43,563 bases of DNA from positions 1 through 43,563 of the IMG/VR virus record IMGVR_UViG_3300043410_000352; one strand, written 5' to 3'. Source of the stretch: a virus. Below are positions 12,652 through 20,918 of the stretch, piece after piece; position 1 is the stretch's first letter; each line of letters starts with the position of its first letter. Position numbers and translations under genes: made by a program. The notes beneath the pieces were generated by a model. That model was not told the DNA's origin. It saw only the letters and a program-made list of their open reading frames with translations, and searched no databases.

Positions 12652-14345
12652 TCGAAGCCCTGATTGAGCAGACTCGGTTTAACGATCATGCCAGGGTTGC
12701 TTGCCCAGCGTGTTCACCCGAGCGCAGAAAATCTTCCCAGAAAGACATGACCCTGACACGCAAGGGAGATGGAGCGGTTGTCTACCATTGCCATCACTGC
12801 GGATTCCAGGGTTCCGTTCAGCCAGAACACAAACAGGAGTTTAAATTGTCCGCAGTACCAAGCCCCGTGGTAACTCAAACCAAACTGTCGAAGCATCACT
12901 ACGACTATCTCAAAGAAAGGGGCATCAGCGCAGACACCGCAGACAAGATGAAGTTGTTTGCATCGCAGAAGTTCTTTGCCAAGCTGGGACGTAACGCAGA
13001 CTGCATCGGGTTCCCCTACTACAGGAAAGGTGCATTGGTCTCAGTCAAGTACCGATCATTCCCCGACAAAGACTTCACGCAGGAATCCGGTGGAGCGCAT
13101 GACTTCTTTGGGATTGAATTGGTTGACCCGACCAAGCCTCTGATCATTGTCGAAGGTGAACTAGATCAGTTGACTGCGGTTGAGGCGGGGATTGAGAACG
13201 TGGTCAGTGTGCCAAGCGGGGCACCCATCAAGGTCGCAGATGGCAAGGTGCTACCCAGCGAAGATAAACGATTCAGCTATGTCTGGAACGCCCGGGAGAT
13301 ACTTGAAGCGGTTCCCTATGTGGTACTTGCCACAGACCAAGACACCCCGGGCCAAGCACTAGCCGAAGAGTTGGCACGGCGCATTGGCAAAGAAAAATGC
13401 AGAGTCGCCAAGTTTGACAAGAAAGACCTCAACGAGATACTTGTTGACCCGTCACGGGATGACCCCTCACGGGATATAAAGGCGGTGATCGAATCCGCAG
13501 AGCCGTACCCCATCGCAGGAATTTCCGAAGCAGCGAGCTTTGCCGAGCGTTTAAACGATCTGTATGCGAAGGGGACGGGCAAGGGGTTCAGCACCGGCTA
13601 TGAATCCGTCGATCAAATTTACACGGTGGCTCCTGGCCAACTAACCGTGGTGACAGGTTACCCGTCATCAGGTAAGTCCAACTTCATCGATCAGGTCATG
13701 GTCAACCTAGCCCGGGGGGTGGATTGGAAGTTTGCCGTCTGTTCGTTTGAGAATCAGCCCGACATCCACATCAGTCGCCTGATGGAGATATACACCGGCA
13801 AACGGTTCTTTGATGGCAAAGACCGGATGACCGAGGCCGAGCGGGATAAGGCGTTTAAATGGGTGAACGACCATTTCCTGTTCATTGATACCAATGGCGA
13901 AGAGCCATCGACCCTGGACTCGATCCTGGATAGAGCCAGGGTTGCAGTCAAACGGATGGGAGTCCGGGGTCTGATCATTGATCCGTACAACTACATCGAC
14001 CTTGATCGTTTAAACACTACAGAGACAGATGCTATCTCCAAAATGCTGAGCCGGGTTCAGGCATTCATCAAGAGCCATGATGTACATTGCTGGTTCATTG
14101 CCCATCCAGCCAAGATCAATCGGTCGGGGGTGGAGCAACCCAGGCCAGACGGAATGTCGATCAGCGGGTCGATGGCATGGTGGGCCAAGACAGACTGCGG
14201 TCTGACCGTCCATCGCAGGGAGGGTAAAGAGGTTGAGGTGGCGGTCTGGAAGTGCCGCTATCGATGGGTGGGCACCCAGGGGGAAACGGTGCTAGAGTAC
14301 TCCAAGACTGCTGGAACGTACTCAGAGACAATGGATGCGTTTTGA
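12648..14345 (+). CDS. primase-helicase (zinc-TOPRIM-DnaB-like)
   Basis: 565 residues, as in T7 gp4. Zinc finger: Cys19, Cys22, Cys48, Cys51. TOPRIM: IIVEGELDQL (Glu169 region) and ATDQDTPGQ (Asp230, Asp232). RecA-type helicase: Walker A GYPSSGKS (337-344), Walker B GLIIDPYNYI, and AHPAKI near residue 485. It unwinds the fork and primes lagging strands. The helicase half starts after a long linker near 300. Last gene before a strong terminator. Confidence 0.9.
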   Translation: MIEALIEQTRFNDHARVACPACSPERRKSSQKDMTLTRKGDGAVVYHCHHCGFQGSVQPEHKQEFKLSAVPSPVVTQTKLSKHHYDYLKERGISADTADKMKLFASQKFFAKLGRNADCIGFPYYRKGALVSVKYRSFPDKDFTQESGGAHDFFGIELVDPTKPLIIVEGELDQLTAVEAGIENVVSVPSGAPIKVADGKVLPSEDKRFSYVWNAREILEAVPYVVLATDQDTPGQALAEELARRIGKEKCRVAKFDKKDLNEILVDPSRDDPSRDIKAVIESAEPYPIAGISEAASFAERLNDLYAKGTGKGFSTGYESVDQIYTVAPGQLTVVTGYPSSGKSNFIDQVMVNLARGVDWKFAVCSFENQPDIHISRLMEIYTGKRFFDGKDRMTEAERDKAFKWVNDHFLFIDTNGEEPSTLDSILDRARVAVKRMGVRGLIIDPYNYIDLDRLNTTETDAISKMLSRVQAFIKSHDVHCWFIAHPAKINRSGVEQPRPDGMSISGSMAWWAKTDCGLTVHRREGKEVEVAVWKCRYRWVGTQGETVLEYSKTAGTYSETMDAF

Positions 14346-14366
14346 GGTTGAAGGGGGAAGACGTTA

Positions 14367-14391
14367 GGGGGGCTTGTGCCCCCCTTTTTTT
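14367..14391 (+). terminator. intrinsic terminator after primase-helicase
   Basis: GGGGGGC-TTGT-GCCCCCC, seven G-C pairs, followed by T7. It lies between the convergent primase gene and the leftward gene ending at 14390. Confidence 0.9.
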
Positions 14392-14626
14392 ATGCTGACA
14401 TACGCGCTCGGAATACTGCGGTGTGTAGCGTCTTGAATCGTCCGTACAACCTGGGAATGCGGTCTGGCGTCATCTTGTAGACCTTCCACAACCCACCCTC
14501 ATACCGCAGGAACTTCTCACCGGTGTTGATGAATCGTTCATGGTTCTGCAGGTCTATGAGGTGGTCATGGGCATACGCAGTCTTCAGGAATGTCGGGTCG
14601 GATTGGGTGATGGTCTTGATCTTCAA
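14390..14626 (-). CDS. hypothetical protein
   Basis: 78 residues. Basic, with FLRYEGGLWKVYKM in the centre and a RLYGRFKTLHTAVFRARM end, suggesting a small beta-rich nucleic-acid binder. The start overlaps the upstream stop by 4 nt. The stop lies at the edge of the terminator T-run. No family known. Confidence 0.6.
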   Translation of the reverse strand: MKIKTITQSDPTFLKTAYAHDHLIDLQNHERFINTGEKFLRYEGGLWKVYKMTPDRIPRLYGRFKTLHTAVFRARMSA

Positions 14627-14847
14627 TGGATTGCTCCCGATGGGTCAGGTTGCACCCGTGCCATGAAGTCATATAAACGCTCCATGTCATTCATCACAAC
14701 ACCGATTTCGTAGCCATTGGTGATGGCAAATTCGACCAGGATGGTTGCCATGATGGACATACAGTCGCTCAGCTCCAGGGGTGAGTCCATCACCTCTTTA
14801 ATGATTTTGTTGCTGAGTTTGATTGCTTCTTTGCTTTTGTCCATCAT
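14623..14847 (-). CDS. hypothetical helical protein
   Basis: 74 residues from the ATG at 14847, which overlaps the upstream stop as ATGA; a second ATG directly after (14844) is better spaced from GGAG. Helical, with a mildly hydrophobic ELSDCMSIMATILVEFAI segment. No family recognised. Confidence 0.6.
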   Translation of the reverse strand: MMDKSKEAIKLSNKIIKEVMDSPLELSDCMSIMATILVEFAITNGYEIGVVMNDMERLYDFMARVQPDPSGAIH

Positions 14848-14942
14848 GGTCTCCAATAGAACACGTCCAGGGCGATTACAACTGCCGCTATGAACAGTAA
14901 CACAACGTGGCGGCGTATCTCTTTGAATTCTTGATCGGTCAT
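14844..14942 (-). CDS. 32-aa single-pass membrane microprotein
   Basis: MTDQEFKEIRRH forms a charged start, then VVLLFIAAVVIALDVFYW is a membrane segment of about 18 residues. Both ends are ATGA overlaps with the neighbours. The positive N-terminal side predicts N-in topology. Possible holin-like, anti-holin or membrane-anchoring role is guesswork; the coupling makes it a real gene. Confidence 0.65.
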   Translation of the reverse strand: MTDQEFKEIRRHVVLLFIAAVVIALDVFYWRP

Positions 14943-15139
14943 TGGTTGTGCTCCCACAGAACGCGATTCCTAGCCCGGGCGCGGACAGCCTTCTTCAAGG
15001 CTTCAAGTAATAAATCCTTCTCCTGATCGGTGATCGATCCAAAGTCCAGCACCAGACTGACGCATTTAATGCACTGAGTCGTGTCGTCCTCAATCTGCTG
15101 GTACTTTTGGTCTTTGATCTGCTTTTCTCTTTCATTCAT
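14939..15139 (-). CDS. hypothetical protein
   Basis: 66 residues, start MNEREKQIKDQKYQQ, then CIKCVSLVLDFG and DLLLEALKKAVRARARNRV. Charged at both ends, one C-x2-C pair. ATGA overlaps at both sides. No family recognised. Confidence 0.6.
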   Translation of the reverse strand: MNEREKQIKDQKYQQIEDDTTQCIKCVSLVLDFGSITDQEKDLLLEALKKAVRARARNRVLWEHNQ

Positions 15140-15333
15140 TTGCTCTCTCCCAATTGATCACGCACCCAGGTCAACATCATCTGCGCGTCCATGGCGCAGG
15201 TCTTCACGTCCTCAAAAAATTCAGGCTGGTAGTCGCCTGGGTTGTCCAGGTACAGGTTGATGTCGCCATAGACTGCGCTCAGCATGCGACTGATTTTGCT
15301 CAGCGCATCATGGATATTTTTTGGTTGGTTCAT
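15136..15333 (-). CDS. hypothetical helical protein
   Basis: 65 residues starting MNQPKNIHDALSKI. Start at 15333 follows AAGGAG at 8 nt; an upstream extension lacks such a site. Helical, ends WVRDQLGES. About 70 bp downstream of the VWA gene, so it shares or follows its transcript. Confidence 0.6.
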   Translation of the reverse strand: MNQPKNIHDALSKISRMLSAVYGDINLYLDNPGDYQPEFFEDVKTCAMDAQMMLTWVRDQLGESK

Positions 15334-15370
15334 TTGCTTGCTCCTTCTTCTAACTACTGGTTTCAATCAA

Positions 15371-15398
15371 GGGGGGATAAGTGTTTGCTTTTCCCCCC
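15371..15398 (-). terminator. G-rich hairpin after the VWA gene
   Basis: On the minus strand GGGGGGA and TCCCCCC flank a 14-nt loop. Only a broken T-run (TTGATT) follows, so it may be a weak terminator or an mRNA end-protecting hairpin that lowers expression of the small genes beyond. Confidence 0.4.
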
Positions 15399-15404
15399 TC
15401 CCCT

Positions 15405-17006
15405 TCATGCGGCCAACTTGATACCCTTGAAGCTGGCGGTGCCAAGGTCTTTCGACTCCTTCACAAACACGTTGTTCGGGTAGACGGGGCCGACCTGCAA
15501 CTGGATGCCCACGCCGATGGTGGTCACACCCAGGCGTTCACCCGACTCCACTTGACGGCGGGTAGCGTCACGGGCACCCTCGCCATCGGTCAGGACAAAC
15601 AGCACCTTGCGCTCCTCTGGACGGGAATAGAGCATTTCATGGGCCACACGCACGGCGAAGTAGTCGTTCGTTGACCCTCCCTCACGCAGACGGGACACGT
15701 TGCGTTTGGCCTGGGCAATCGGCATCGACCAGGGCTTGATCACAGAAGTGTAAGAGTCGAATGCCATGACGCAGGTTGCAACACCAGCCCGGCCCAGGGT
15801 GTCCAGCAGGGCATGGCAGGTTGCCACGGCGTTCTTGGCACGGGCACCGTCACGGTTGCCGATGTCATCGAACATGGATGATGACACGTCAACCAGGATG
15901 ATCACGGCGGAGTCGATGCCATCATGCTCGAACCTGCGTTTAAACACTCGGTCTGTGGTGCCTGCGTAGGGTAGGGCGTGGACGTTGATCGATCCGGCCT
16001 TGTGGTTGCGTGTCCACTCGCAGATGTCTGTGCTCTCAAACAGTTGGCGCACCTCATGTTGCAGTTTCGCAGACACCGGGACAGGCAGGTCGAACAGGGG
16101 GTTCGCCTCATGGCGCAGGTGGTGGTCGGCCTCTGTCATACGGGCGGCACGGTCGAAACACCCGGTTCCCTTGACACCCTTGGGGGCATCGACCTGGGGC
16201 TCCACTTCCATGGGGTCACAGTTCGCACCGGGGGCGGTGGCCTGACCCACGTCTGAGCCGTTTTGACCCTGTGCCGCACCCTTACCCTTACCCGACCCCT
16301 GATCGGCGCTCTGAGAGCCATCTGATGCGTCCTGGGCACCATCCTGACCGCCAGGGTTGTCCTGGGATTGATCACCCTGGTCATCCTGCTCATCCTGGGA
16401 CAGGTTCTGCAGTTGTGCGTAGACCCACTCGGCGATTCTCAGGGTGTCGGCAGATGATTTGGCGGTGGTCAGCATGTCACCAGCCTGGGCGAAGATGGGG
16501 GCCAGCCCGTCAGCCAGGGGCACCTTGGTCTGGGCATGGTCACGCAGGTAGACTGCCAGGGCGAAGGGATACACGGCGGGGTCTGCCCAATCCTTCACGT
16601 TGACCATGGACTCCTGGACAATCTGCTCGACCAGATCGGAGAGCAGGTCACGCACGTTCCCGGTCAACTTCATGTCGATGGCGTTGTGCTCGATCCAGGC
16701 ATCCTCGACTGCGTTGTGCAGGGACTGCACGTAGGTGACGTCTGAGTTGCAGGTGAAGTCCGTCCACTTGCGGTGGCACAACTCATGGATCACAAACCCG
16801 CAGTAACGTTTAAACAGAGAGGCCGGGACGACTGCGTCATCGCGGATGTCAGCAAGGTACATCTTCCCGTACTTGCTGATGCCAGCGGTGGAGACACGGT
16901 CACTCCACTCGATGTTGATGGGGTCAAGGCCGATATATTGGCAGACCTTGTGGGCCAGAGTCTCGACACCCTTGCGCAGTTCATGTCCGAAGTATTTGTT
17001 TTTCAT
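15405..17006 (-). CDS. VWA protein with HExxH domain (CobT-like)
   Basis: 533 residues. N-terminal part: HELCH at 74-78 followed by NAVEDAW (Glu101, Asp102), a zinc-peptidase-like arrangement. Middle (about 225-300): low-complexity D/Q/G/S linker. C-terminal von Willebrand A domain: MIDAS DVSSS (Asp373, Ser375, Ser377), GGST (Thr446) and LTDGE (Asp474). Resembles CobT/BchD-type partners of MoxR AAA+ ATPases; in phages the cobalt-chelatase name is misleading because no cobalamin genes are near. The start at 17006 follows GAGGA; a longer frame lacks one. It begins 7 nt after the AAA+ gene. Confidence 0.8.
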   Translation of the reverse strand: MKNKYFGHELRKGVETLAHKVCQYIGLDPINIEWSDRVSTAGISKYGKMYLADIRDDAVVPASLFKRYCGFVIHELCHRKWTDFTCNSDVTYVQSLHNAVEDAWIEHNAIDMKLTGNVRDLLSDLVEQIVQESMVNVKDWADPAVYPFALAVYLRDHAQTKVPLADGLAPIFAQAGDMLTTAKSSADTLRIAEWVYAQLQNLSQDEQDDQGDQSQDNPGGQDGAQDASDGSQSADQGSGKGKGAAQGQNGSDVGQATAPGANCDPMEVEPQVDAPKGVKGTGCFDRAARMTEADHHLRHEANPLFDLPVPVSAKLQHEVRQLFESTDICEWTRNHKAGSINVHALPYAGTTDRVFKRRFEHDGIDSAVIILVDVSSSMFDDIGNRDGARAKNAVATCHALLDTLGRAGVATCVMAFDSYTSVIKPWSMPIAQAKRNVSRLREGGSTNDYFAVRVAHEMLYSRPEERKVLFVLTDGEGARDATRRQVESGERLGVTTIGVGIQLQVGPVYPNNVFVKESKDLGTASFKGIKLAA

Positions 17007-17013
17007 GGTGTCC

Positions 17014-18543
17014 TCAGATGTTTGCGTAGACAAATGCCGCATCGATGTATGTCGAATAGATGGCCTCAAGGGCGGTGCGGGACTCAGAGGGTTGACGGGC
17101 GACAATGCAGGACGACCATGCATCGGCGGGTTGTTTGACCTTCAGGGCGCGGATGAATGCCACAACCGAGCGGATGGACGGGGCATCGATGATCTCCCCC
17201 TCGGTCACCTTCTCACGGGCTACACGCACGGCGGTCAGAACGTGCTCTGCCAGGGGCTCACTGCAACCAGTGTGATTGACCACGGCTTTGATCTCCTCTG
17301 CCAGGGGCAGATACTGGAAGTGCAGGACACGGGCGAAACGGTCAACCAGGGCTGAGTTCATGGTGCGTGTCCCTGCGTAGCGGCCCGACTCATCACCGCA
17401 ACCGAGGGTGTTGTCAGCGGCGAAGATCATCACGCCAGGGGCACGGCGGCGCACGGCACCCCCGTAGATCACGGCGCAGTTGGGTTCCAGCAGGGGGTTG
17501 AGGGTTGCCAACTCACCCTCGGGGGCGTTGCTGATCTCATCATTCAGGATGACGGTCGAAGGGGTCATGTAAGCCTGGAGGAATGATCCAGCCTTGAACA
17601 CCGTAGCCCCATTCTCCAGGCCCACGGCACCAATGAACTCATCTGCGGATGAATGCTTGTGGTAGTTGACCCGGGCGAAGTTGCGTCCGGTACGGGCGGC
17701 AAACTGACGGGCGGTCTCGGACTTACCCGTGCCACGGTCACCCCCGAACCACAGGTTCTCGCCTGTTTCCTGGACACCGAGCAGGTCTTCTAGGATGGGG
17801 CGCGTCCAGATGAACATGGGGTCAACGGCAGGGGCGGCGGGGTGGTTCCAGATGTCAACCATCAGGGGATTGCCACGCACGTCAGTCACGTCAATACCGA
17901 ACACGTCCAGGGCGGTCTTGCGCTCGATCACCCGGATGGCAGACAGGTCAGCGACAACCTCTTGCAGACCCGCATCTTCCACGGCCTTGCGGAAGGGGGC
18001 AAAGGCGTTGTCCACAACCTGGGCCACGGCGGTGTTGATCTGGGCCTCATCCAGGACGAACTTGCCCATCTTCTGGTTCAGCGCCTTGACCTCCATCTCC
18101 ATCGACACAACCCCGGATTGCAGTTTGTTCAGGCCGGAGTGCGTCTTGTCCAGGTTGCCGATGATTGAATCGATGCGCTGACCGAGTGCTTGTTTGTCCC
18201 TCTCAAACAATTTTTGCGTGTCGGTGATGCGCCCGTTGACCATCTGCTCAAGGTTGTGCAGGTTTATGCCCAGGTCAGCGATAGCCCTGGACTCAGGGGT
18301 GCGTCCGGTGGGGAGGGCGGCAGGGTGGGAGACAGGCCCGGGCACAGTGGCGTGGGTGGCAACATCATAGACACGGGTCAGGTTGAACTGCCCATCCATG
18401 ATCTGGGTTTTGAGCCAATTGATGGCATCGGCCTTGGTGACCCGGGTGTTGTCCCCGGACAGGACGTTGTATGCCCCGATGACCTTTGCCATGGGCATGG
18501 CAAGCAGGGCATTGTTCACTTCTTTAATGTTCAGGTTGCTCAT
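17014..18543 (-). CDS. MoxR/CobS-like AAA+ ATPase
   Basis: 509 residues. Helical, coiled-coil-rich N-terminus (about 80-190), then AAA+: Walker A GGDRGTGKS (about 267-275), Walker B STVILNDE (about 329-336), sensor FAADNT, arginine finger ALVDRFA (about 398). Expected to form a hexamer that hydrolyses ATP and remodels targets with the VWA partner. ATG at 18543 has GAGGAG at 8 nt; the GTG at 18552 overlaps that site and is rejected. It starts 5 nt after the SprT-like gene. Confidence 0.85.
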   Translation of the reverse strand: MSNLNIKEVNNALLAMPMAKVIGAYNVLSGDNTRVTKADAINWLKTQIMDGQFNLTRVYDVATHATVPGPVSHPAALPTGRTPESRAIADLGINLHNLEQMVNGRITDTQKLFERDKQALGQRIDSIIGNLDKTHSGLNKLQSGVVSMEMEVKALNQKMGKFVLDEAQINTAVAQVVDNAFAPFRKAVEDAGLQEVVADLSAIRVIERKTALDVFGIDVTDVRGNPLMVDIWNHPAAPAVDPMFIWTRPILEDLLGVQETGENLWFGGDRGTGKSETARQFAARTGRNFARVNYHKHSSADEFIGAVGLENGATVFKAGSFLQAYMTPSTVILNDEISNAPEGELATLNPLLEPNCAVIYGGAVRRRAPGVMIFAADNTLGCGDESGRYAGTRTMNSALVDRFARVLHFQYLPLAEEIKAVVNHTGCSEPLAEHVLTAVRVAREKVTEGEIIDAPSIRSVVAFIRALKVKQPADAWSSCIVARQPSESRTALEAIYSTYIDAAFVYANI

Positions 18544-18548
18544 GTTGT

Positions 18549-19133
18549 TCACTCCTCAGTTGCTACAAAAAACGTGTCGCCGTCCAGGCCGCAGGTCGGC
18601 AGACCCTGCGATGCCCATTTCTGGGTCAGACGGATGGTGTATCCGCAGGTGGGGCATACGGCCTTCAGCATCCGGGTTGCCTGTTTGGGACGGGCACCCA
18701 GACCGAGGGACGCATGGGGATAGACACCCAGGGATTCGATGATGGCCCCGAAAGATGCATCGAAGGTGGCACCCGGGACGGTAGATCGGAAGTTATCGCC
18801 AGACGCAGGGGCAAGGTGCATCTTGCGAGCCCAGGTCTTGAAGACTGCGCCGTGATTGAATGCCCCGGCGGTGGTATGAATCAACTCATGGGTGAGCACG
18901 GCAAACACGTCACGGGGTGAGTCAACCTTGGGGTGAATGCTGATCTCCCAGGTGTTGTCAGCGGAGCGGTCAGCAGACACGCACTCGCCGACCACGTTAC
19001 CCCGGTTGCCACCAGAGGGGAAGCCGCAGGTCACTCGGATGCGTTGGGGCAGGGAGCCGTTGAACCAGGGGGTCAGTTCGACCACGGCGGCATTGAGCCA
19101 CTCCTCCCTGGTTGAATAGATTGCTTGTGTCAT
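18549..19133 (-). CDS. SprT-like zinc metalloprotease
   Basis: 194 residues. THELIHTTAGAFNHG gives HExxH (His82, Glu83, His86) and a third ligand (His94) as in SprT/Spartan proteases. A C-terminal ribbon CPTCGY ... CGLDG (from Cys160) probably binds a second zinc. Spartan family members cut DNA-bound proteins; target here unknown. First gene of the three-gene operon; CGGAGTAGCAAC precedes the ATG. Confidence 0.8.
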   Translation of the reverse strand: MTQAIYSTREEWLNAAVVELTPWFNGSLPQRIRVTCGFPSGGNRGNVVGECVSADRSADNTWEISIHPKVDSPRDVFAVLTHELIHTTAGAFNHGAVFKTWARKMHLAPASGDNFRSTVPGATFDASFGAIIESLGVYPHASLGLGARPKQATRMLKAVCPTCGYTIRLTQKWASQGLPTCGLDGDTFFVATEE

Positions 19134-19685
19134 GTTGCTACTCCGGTTTGTTGAGGTTGTAACGCCTTGCTAGTTGCGTTGGAATGAATTGTACTATCAA
19201 TTTAAACAGCTAGTATCATAGGGACAAACCCTAGGAGAATAAAGTACTCATATCCATGTCTTCTGGGAGGCTGACTGCAACATATAGATAAGGCTTCAGC
19301 GTTGTGGGTCTGCAAGTTATCCACAGAGTTATTCAATTCCGGGGTGTGGATAAGTCTCTGACCAGTGTGGATAACTATGTAACACTCAAGTAGTACAGAC
19401 CGGCATGGGAGGCGTTTAAACGAATGGGGTGATACCTCGGCCTGGGTGGGGGTGAAAAAAACGGCTGTAAACGGGGTGTGCAATGCGAAAGTATTACATC
19501 GATATCCACAGGTTATGCACTGAGTGTGGACAACTTTGGGTTATCAACAGGGTTCTGTGGATAGTGTGGATAACTTGCGTGGAGGGTTCAGATGTGGTCA
19601 AATCCATGCGAACAGTCCCGGGGATGGCATGTAGGTGTTGCCCTGGGGTGAGTGTGCGTGTAAACGATAGGGATTGGGGGTCAGT
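19134..19685. other. strand-switch region with DnaA-box cluster, probable replication origin
   Basis: No gene. Perfect DnaA boxes: TTATCCACA at 19317-19325 and TGTGGATAA (reverse) at 19345-19353, 19366-19374 and 19565-19573. One-mismatch forms: 19502-19510, 19525-19533, 19541-19549 and 19556-19564. A GTTTAAAC palindrome lies at 19414-19421 and ATTTAAAC at 19200. Divergent operons start on either side, so promoters must also be here. DnaA dependence is inferred from box density; no AT-rich unwinding element is obvious. Confidence 0.75.
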
Positions 19686-20312
19686 ATGGGGTTCAAGATC
19701 AGTAAGGGTGCAGACCTGGAGAAGGATGAGGCCGAGGGGCAAAAATGGGGCGAGGGAATGAGCGAAGCGGAACAGTCTGCCTATGCCGCAGAACCACCAA
19801 AAGGAGGAGCAGAGAACATAAAGATAACAAAAGCAATGAAGGTATTCATAGATGGACTAATAGAAGGAAAGAGCCAATTCCTCGCCTATAAAGCCGCATA
19901 CCCCAACGCCAAGGGAGCAGATAGAACAATAAGACAGAACGCCCACAGACTAACAAAACATCCGGGAGTGGCACATCACCTGAGAGAACGCCAGGAAGAG
20001 ACCGCAGAGATACTCGCTAATGATACGAATGCGGCACGACTCCATGTCATCAGGGGGCTTATCACACATAGCACCACAGGCAAGCAAGAAGGCACCAGAC
20101 TCAAAGCATTGGAACTAATCGGGAAGGCAGTGGGCCTGTTTACACCGCAGGCACAGGTCGAGGCGGCAACCATCTCAGTCGCAGATCTACGCAGTCAACT
20201 CTCCTCTCACCTCAAGACGTTGGAGCGAGTGAAACCATCGAAGCAGACCATCGATGTGTACACGCAAGGCGCAGATGATGCCTATGTGTTGGCCCCTAGC
20301 GATGACGTGTAA
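19686..20312 (+). CDS. terS: terminase small subunit
   Basis: 208 residues. The core ITKAMKVFIDGLIEGKS, AYKAAYPNAKGADRTIRQNA and HRLTKHPGVAHHL is the helix-turn-helix and stretch typical of Terminase_2-type small subunits that recognise the packaging site. The C-terminal part (TISVADLRSQLSSHLKTL) could bind the large subunit. ATG at 19686 has GGGGG; a TTG 12 bp earlier is less likely. Two genes lie between it and TerL. Confidence 0.75.
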   Translation: MGFKISKGADLEKDEAEGQKWGEGMSEAEQSAYAAEPPKGGAENIKITKAMKVFIDGLIEGKSQFLAYKAAYPNAKGADRTIRQNAHRLTKHPGVAHHLRERQEETAEILANDTNAARLHVIRGLITHSTTGKQEGTRLKALELIGKAVGLFTPQAQVEAATISVADLRSQLSSHLKTLERVKPSKQTIDVYTQGADDAYVLAPSDDV

Positions 20313-20512
20313 ACGGCAGGGACGGCCTCCCACTCCCTCCCTACCCCCCACTAACGCGCATGCCCGCCCCTCCACGCCTTACGCTGTAATCCACTCCTAC
20401 ACCCCACTCCCTCCACAAAAGCACTTCCCCCCAAAGTTCCAAATTCCACACCCGGGGGGTATATATAAATTTTAAAAAACATCTTGCGAACGTTCTTACG
20501 AACGCTTAAACT
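20313..20512. other. non-coding tract with extreme C over G bias
   Basis: 20327-20453 contains about 68 C but only about 9 G on the top strand. It is followed by G6, then TATATATAAATTTTAAAA (about 20459-20477). It lies just after TerS. A packaging (pac/cos) site, single-strand origin or R-loop signal is possible. No gene seen on either strand. Confidence 0.6.
20487..20505. promoter_or_regulatory. operator-like repeat before the LexA-like operon
   Basis: CGAACG at 20487 and 20499 (12 bp apart), also readable as CGTTC-TTAC-GAACG and containing the palindrome GAACGTTC. It lies between the AT-rich tract and the start at 20513. GAAC/GTTC repeats are typical of LexA-type operators and a LexA-type HTH is encoded 180 bp downstream, so autoregulation is possible. 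Confidence 0.5.
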
Positions 20513-20695
20513 ATGTCCATGGATGATTTAAACGACTATGCATATCCGACGATGATGGCGGAGACTGCTTTAAAGGAGCTGCACAAGGCCATGCTTGAGG
20601 GCAAGTATGAGAAGGCTTTGGAGCATGGTTTAAATGCGAGGATCTGGACGTCCCGGATCATTGAGACTGTCAGGATGAAGTTAGGGAATGACTGA
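20513..20695 (+). CDS. small helical hypothetical protein
   Basis: 60 residues, MSMDDLNDYAYPTMM then a helical ALKELHKAMLEGKYEKALEH segment. A second ATG lies at 20519. No clear ribosome-binding site is seen upstream. Overlaps the LexA-like gene by 8 bp. No family known; codons favour GAG and AAG as in the next gene. Confidence 0.6.
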   Translation: MSMDDLNDYAYPTMMAETALKELHKAMLEGKYEKALEHGLNARIWTSRIIETVRMKLGND

Positions 20696-20918
20696 GCGGG
20701 AGCGAGCCATCTTGGAGTTTATAAAGGCGTACATGAGGCTTCATGGGGTCTCGCCTAGCTATGAGGTGATTGCTTCTGGGATTGGTTTGAGGTCTAAGTC
20801 GAACATCCACAGGTTGGTTCATAAGCTGGAGCAGATGGGGCATTTGAAGTTGAAGCCGTACAAGTTCCGGTCTATTAAGTTGATTGATCGCAGTGTTATG
20901 GAGGTGTCAGCTCTATGA
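20688..20918 (+). CDS. LexA-type winged-helix DNA-binding domain alone
   Basis: 76 residues. MTERERAILEFIKAYMRLHG, then PSYEVIASGIGLRSKSNIHR and LVHKLEQMGHLKL match the LexA N-terminal domain helix by helix. The Ser-Lys protease half is absent, so it cannot self-cleave after DNA damage. Located between terminase subunits and coupled to TerL by ATGA. Likely regulator of late or host SOS-type promoters. Confidence 0.75.
   Translation: MTERERAILEFIKAYMRLHGVSPSYEVIASGIGLRSKSNIHRLVHKLEQMGHLKLKPYKFRSIKLIDRSVMEVSAL

Noticed and set aside
298-14015. T-TTA-AAC heptamers in frame (298, 1495, 13549, 14008) as programmed -1 frameshift sites
   Set aside because: They are part of the general GTTTAAAC excess, occur equally in other frames, and no overlapping -1 extension of interest was seen.
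15405-18543. Cobaltochelatase (CobS/CobT) as true function
   Set aside because: Similarity is to the general MoxR/VWA architecture; there are no cobalamin genes, and HExxH plus a SprT partner point elsewhere.
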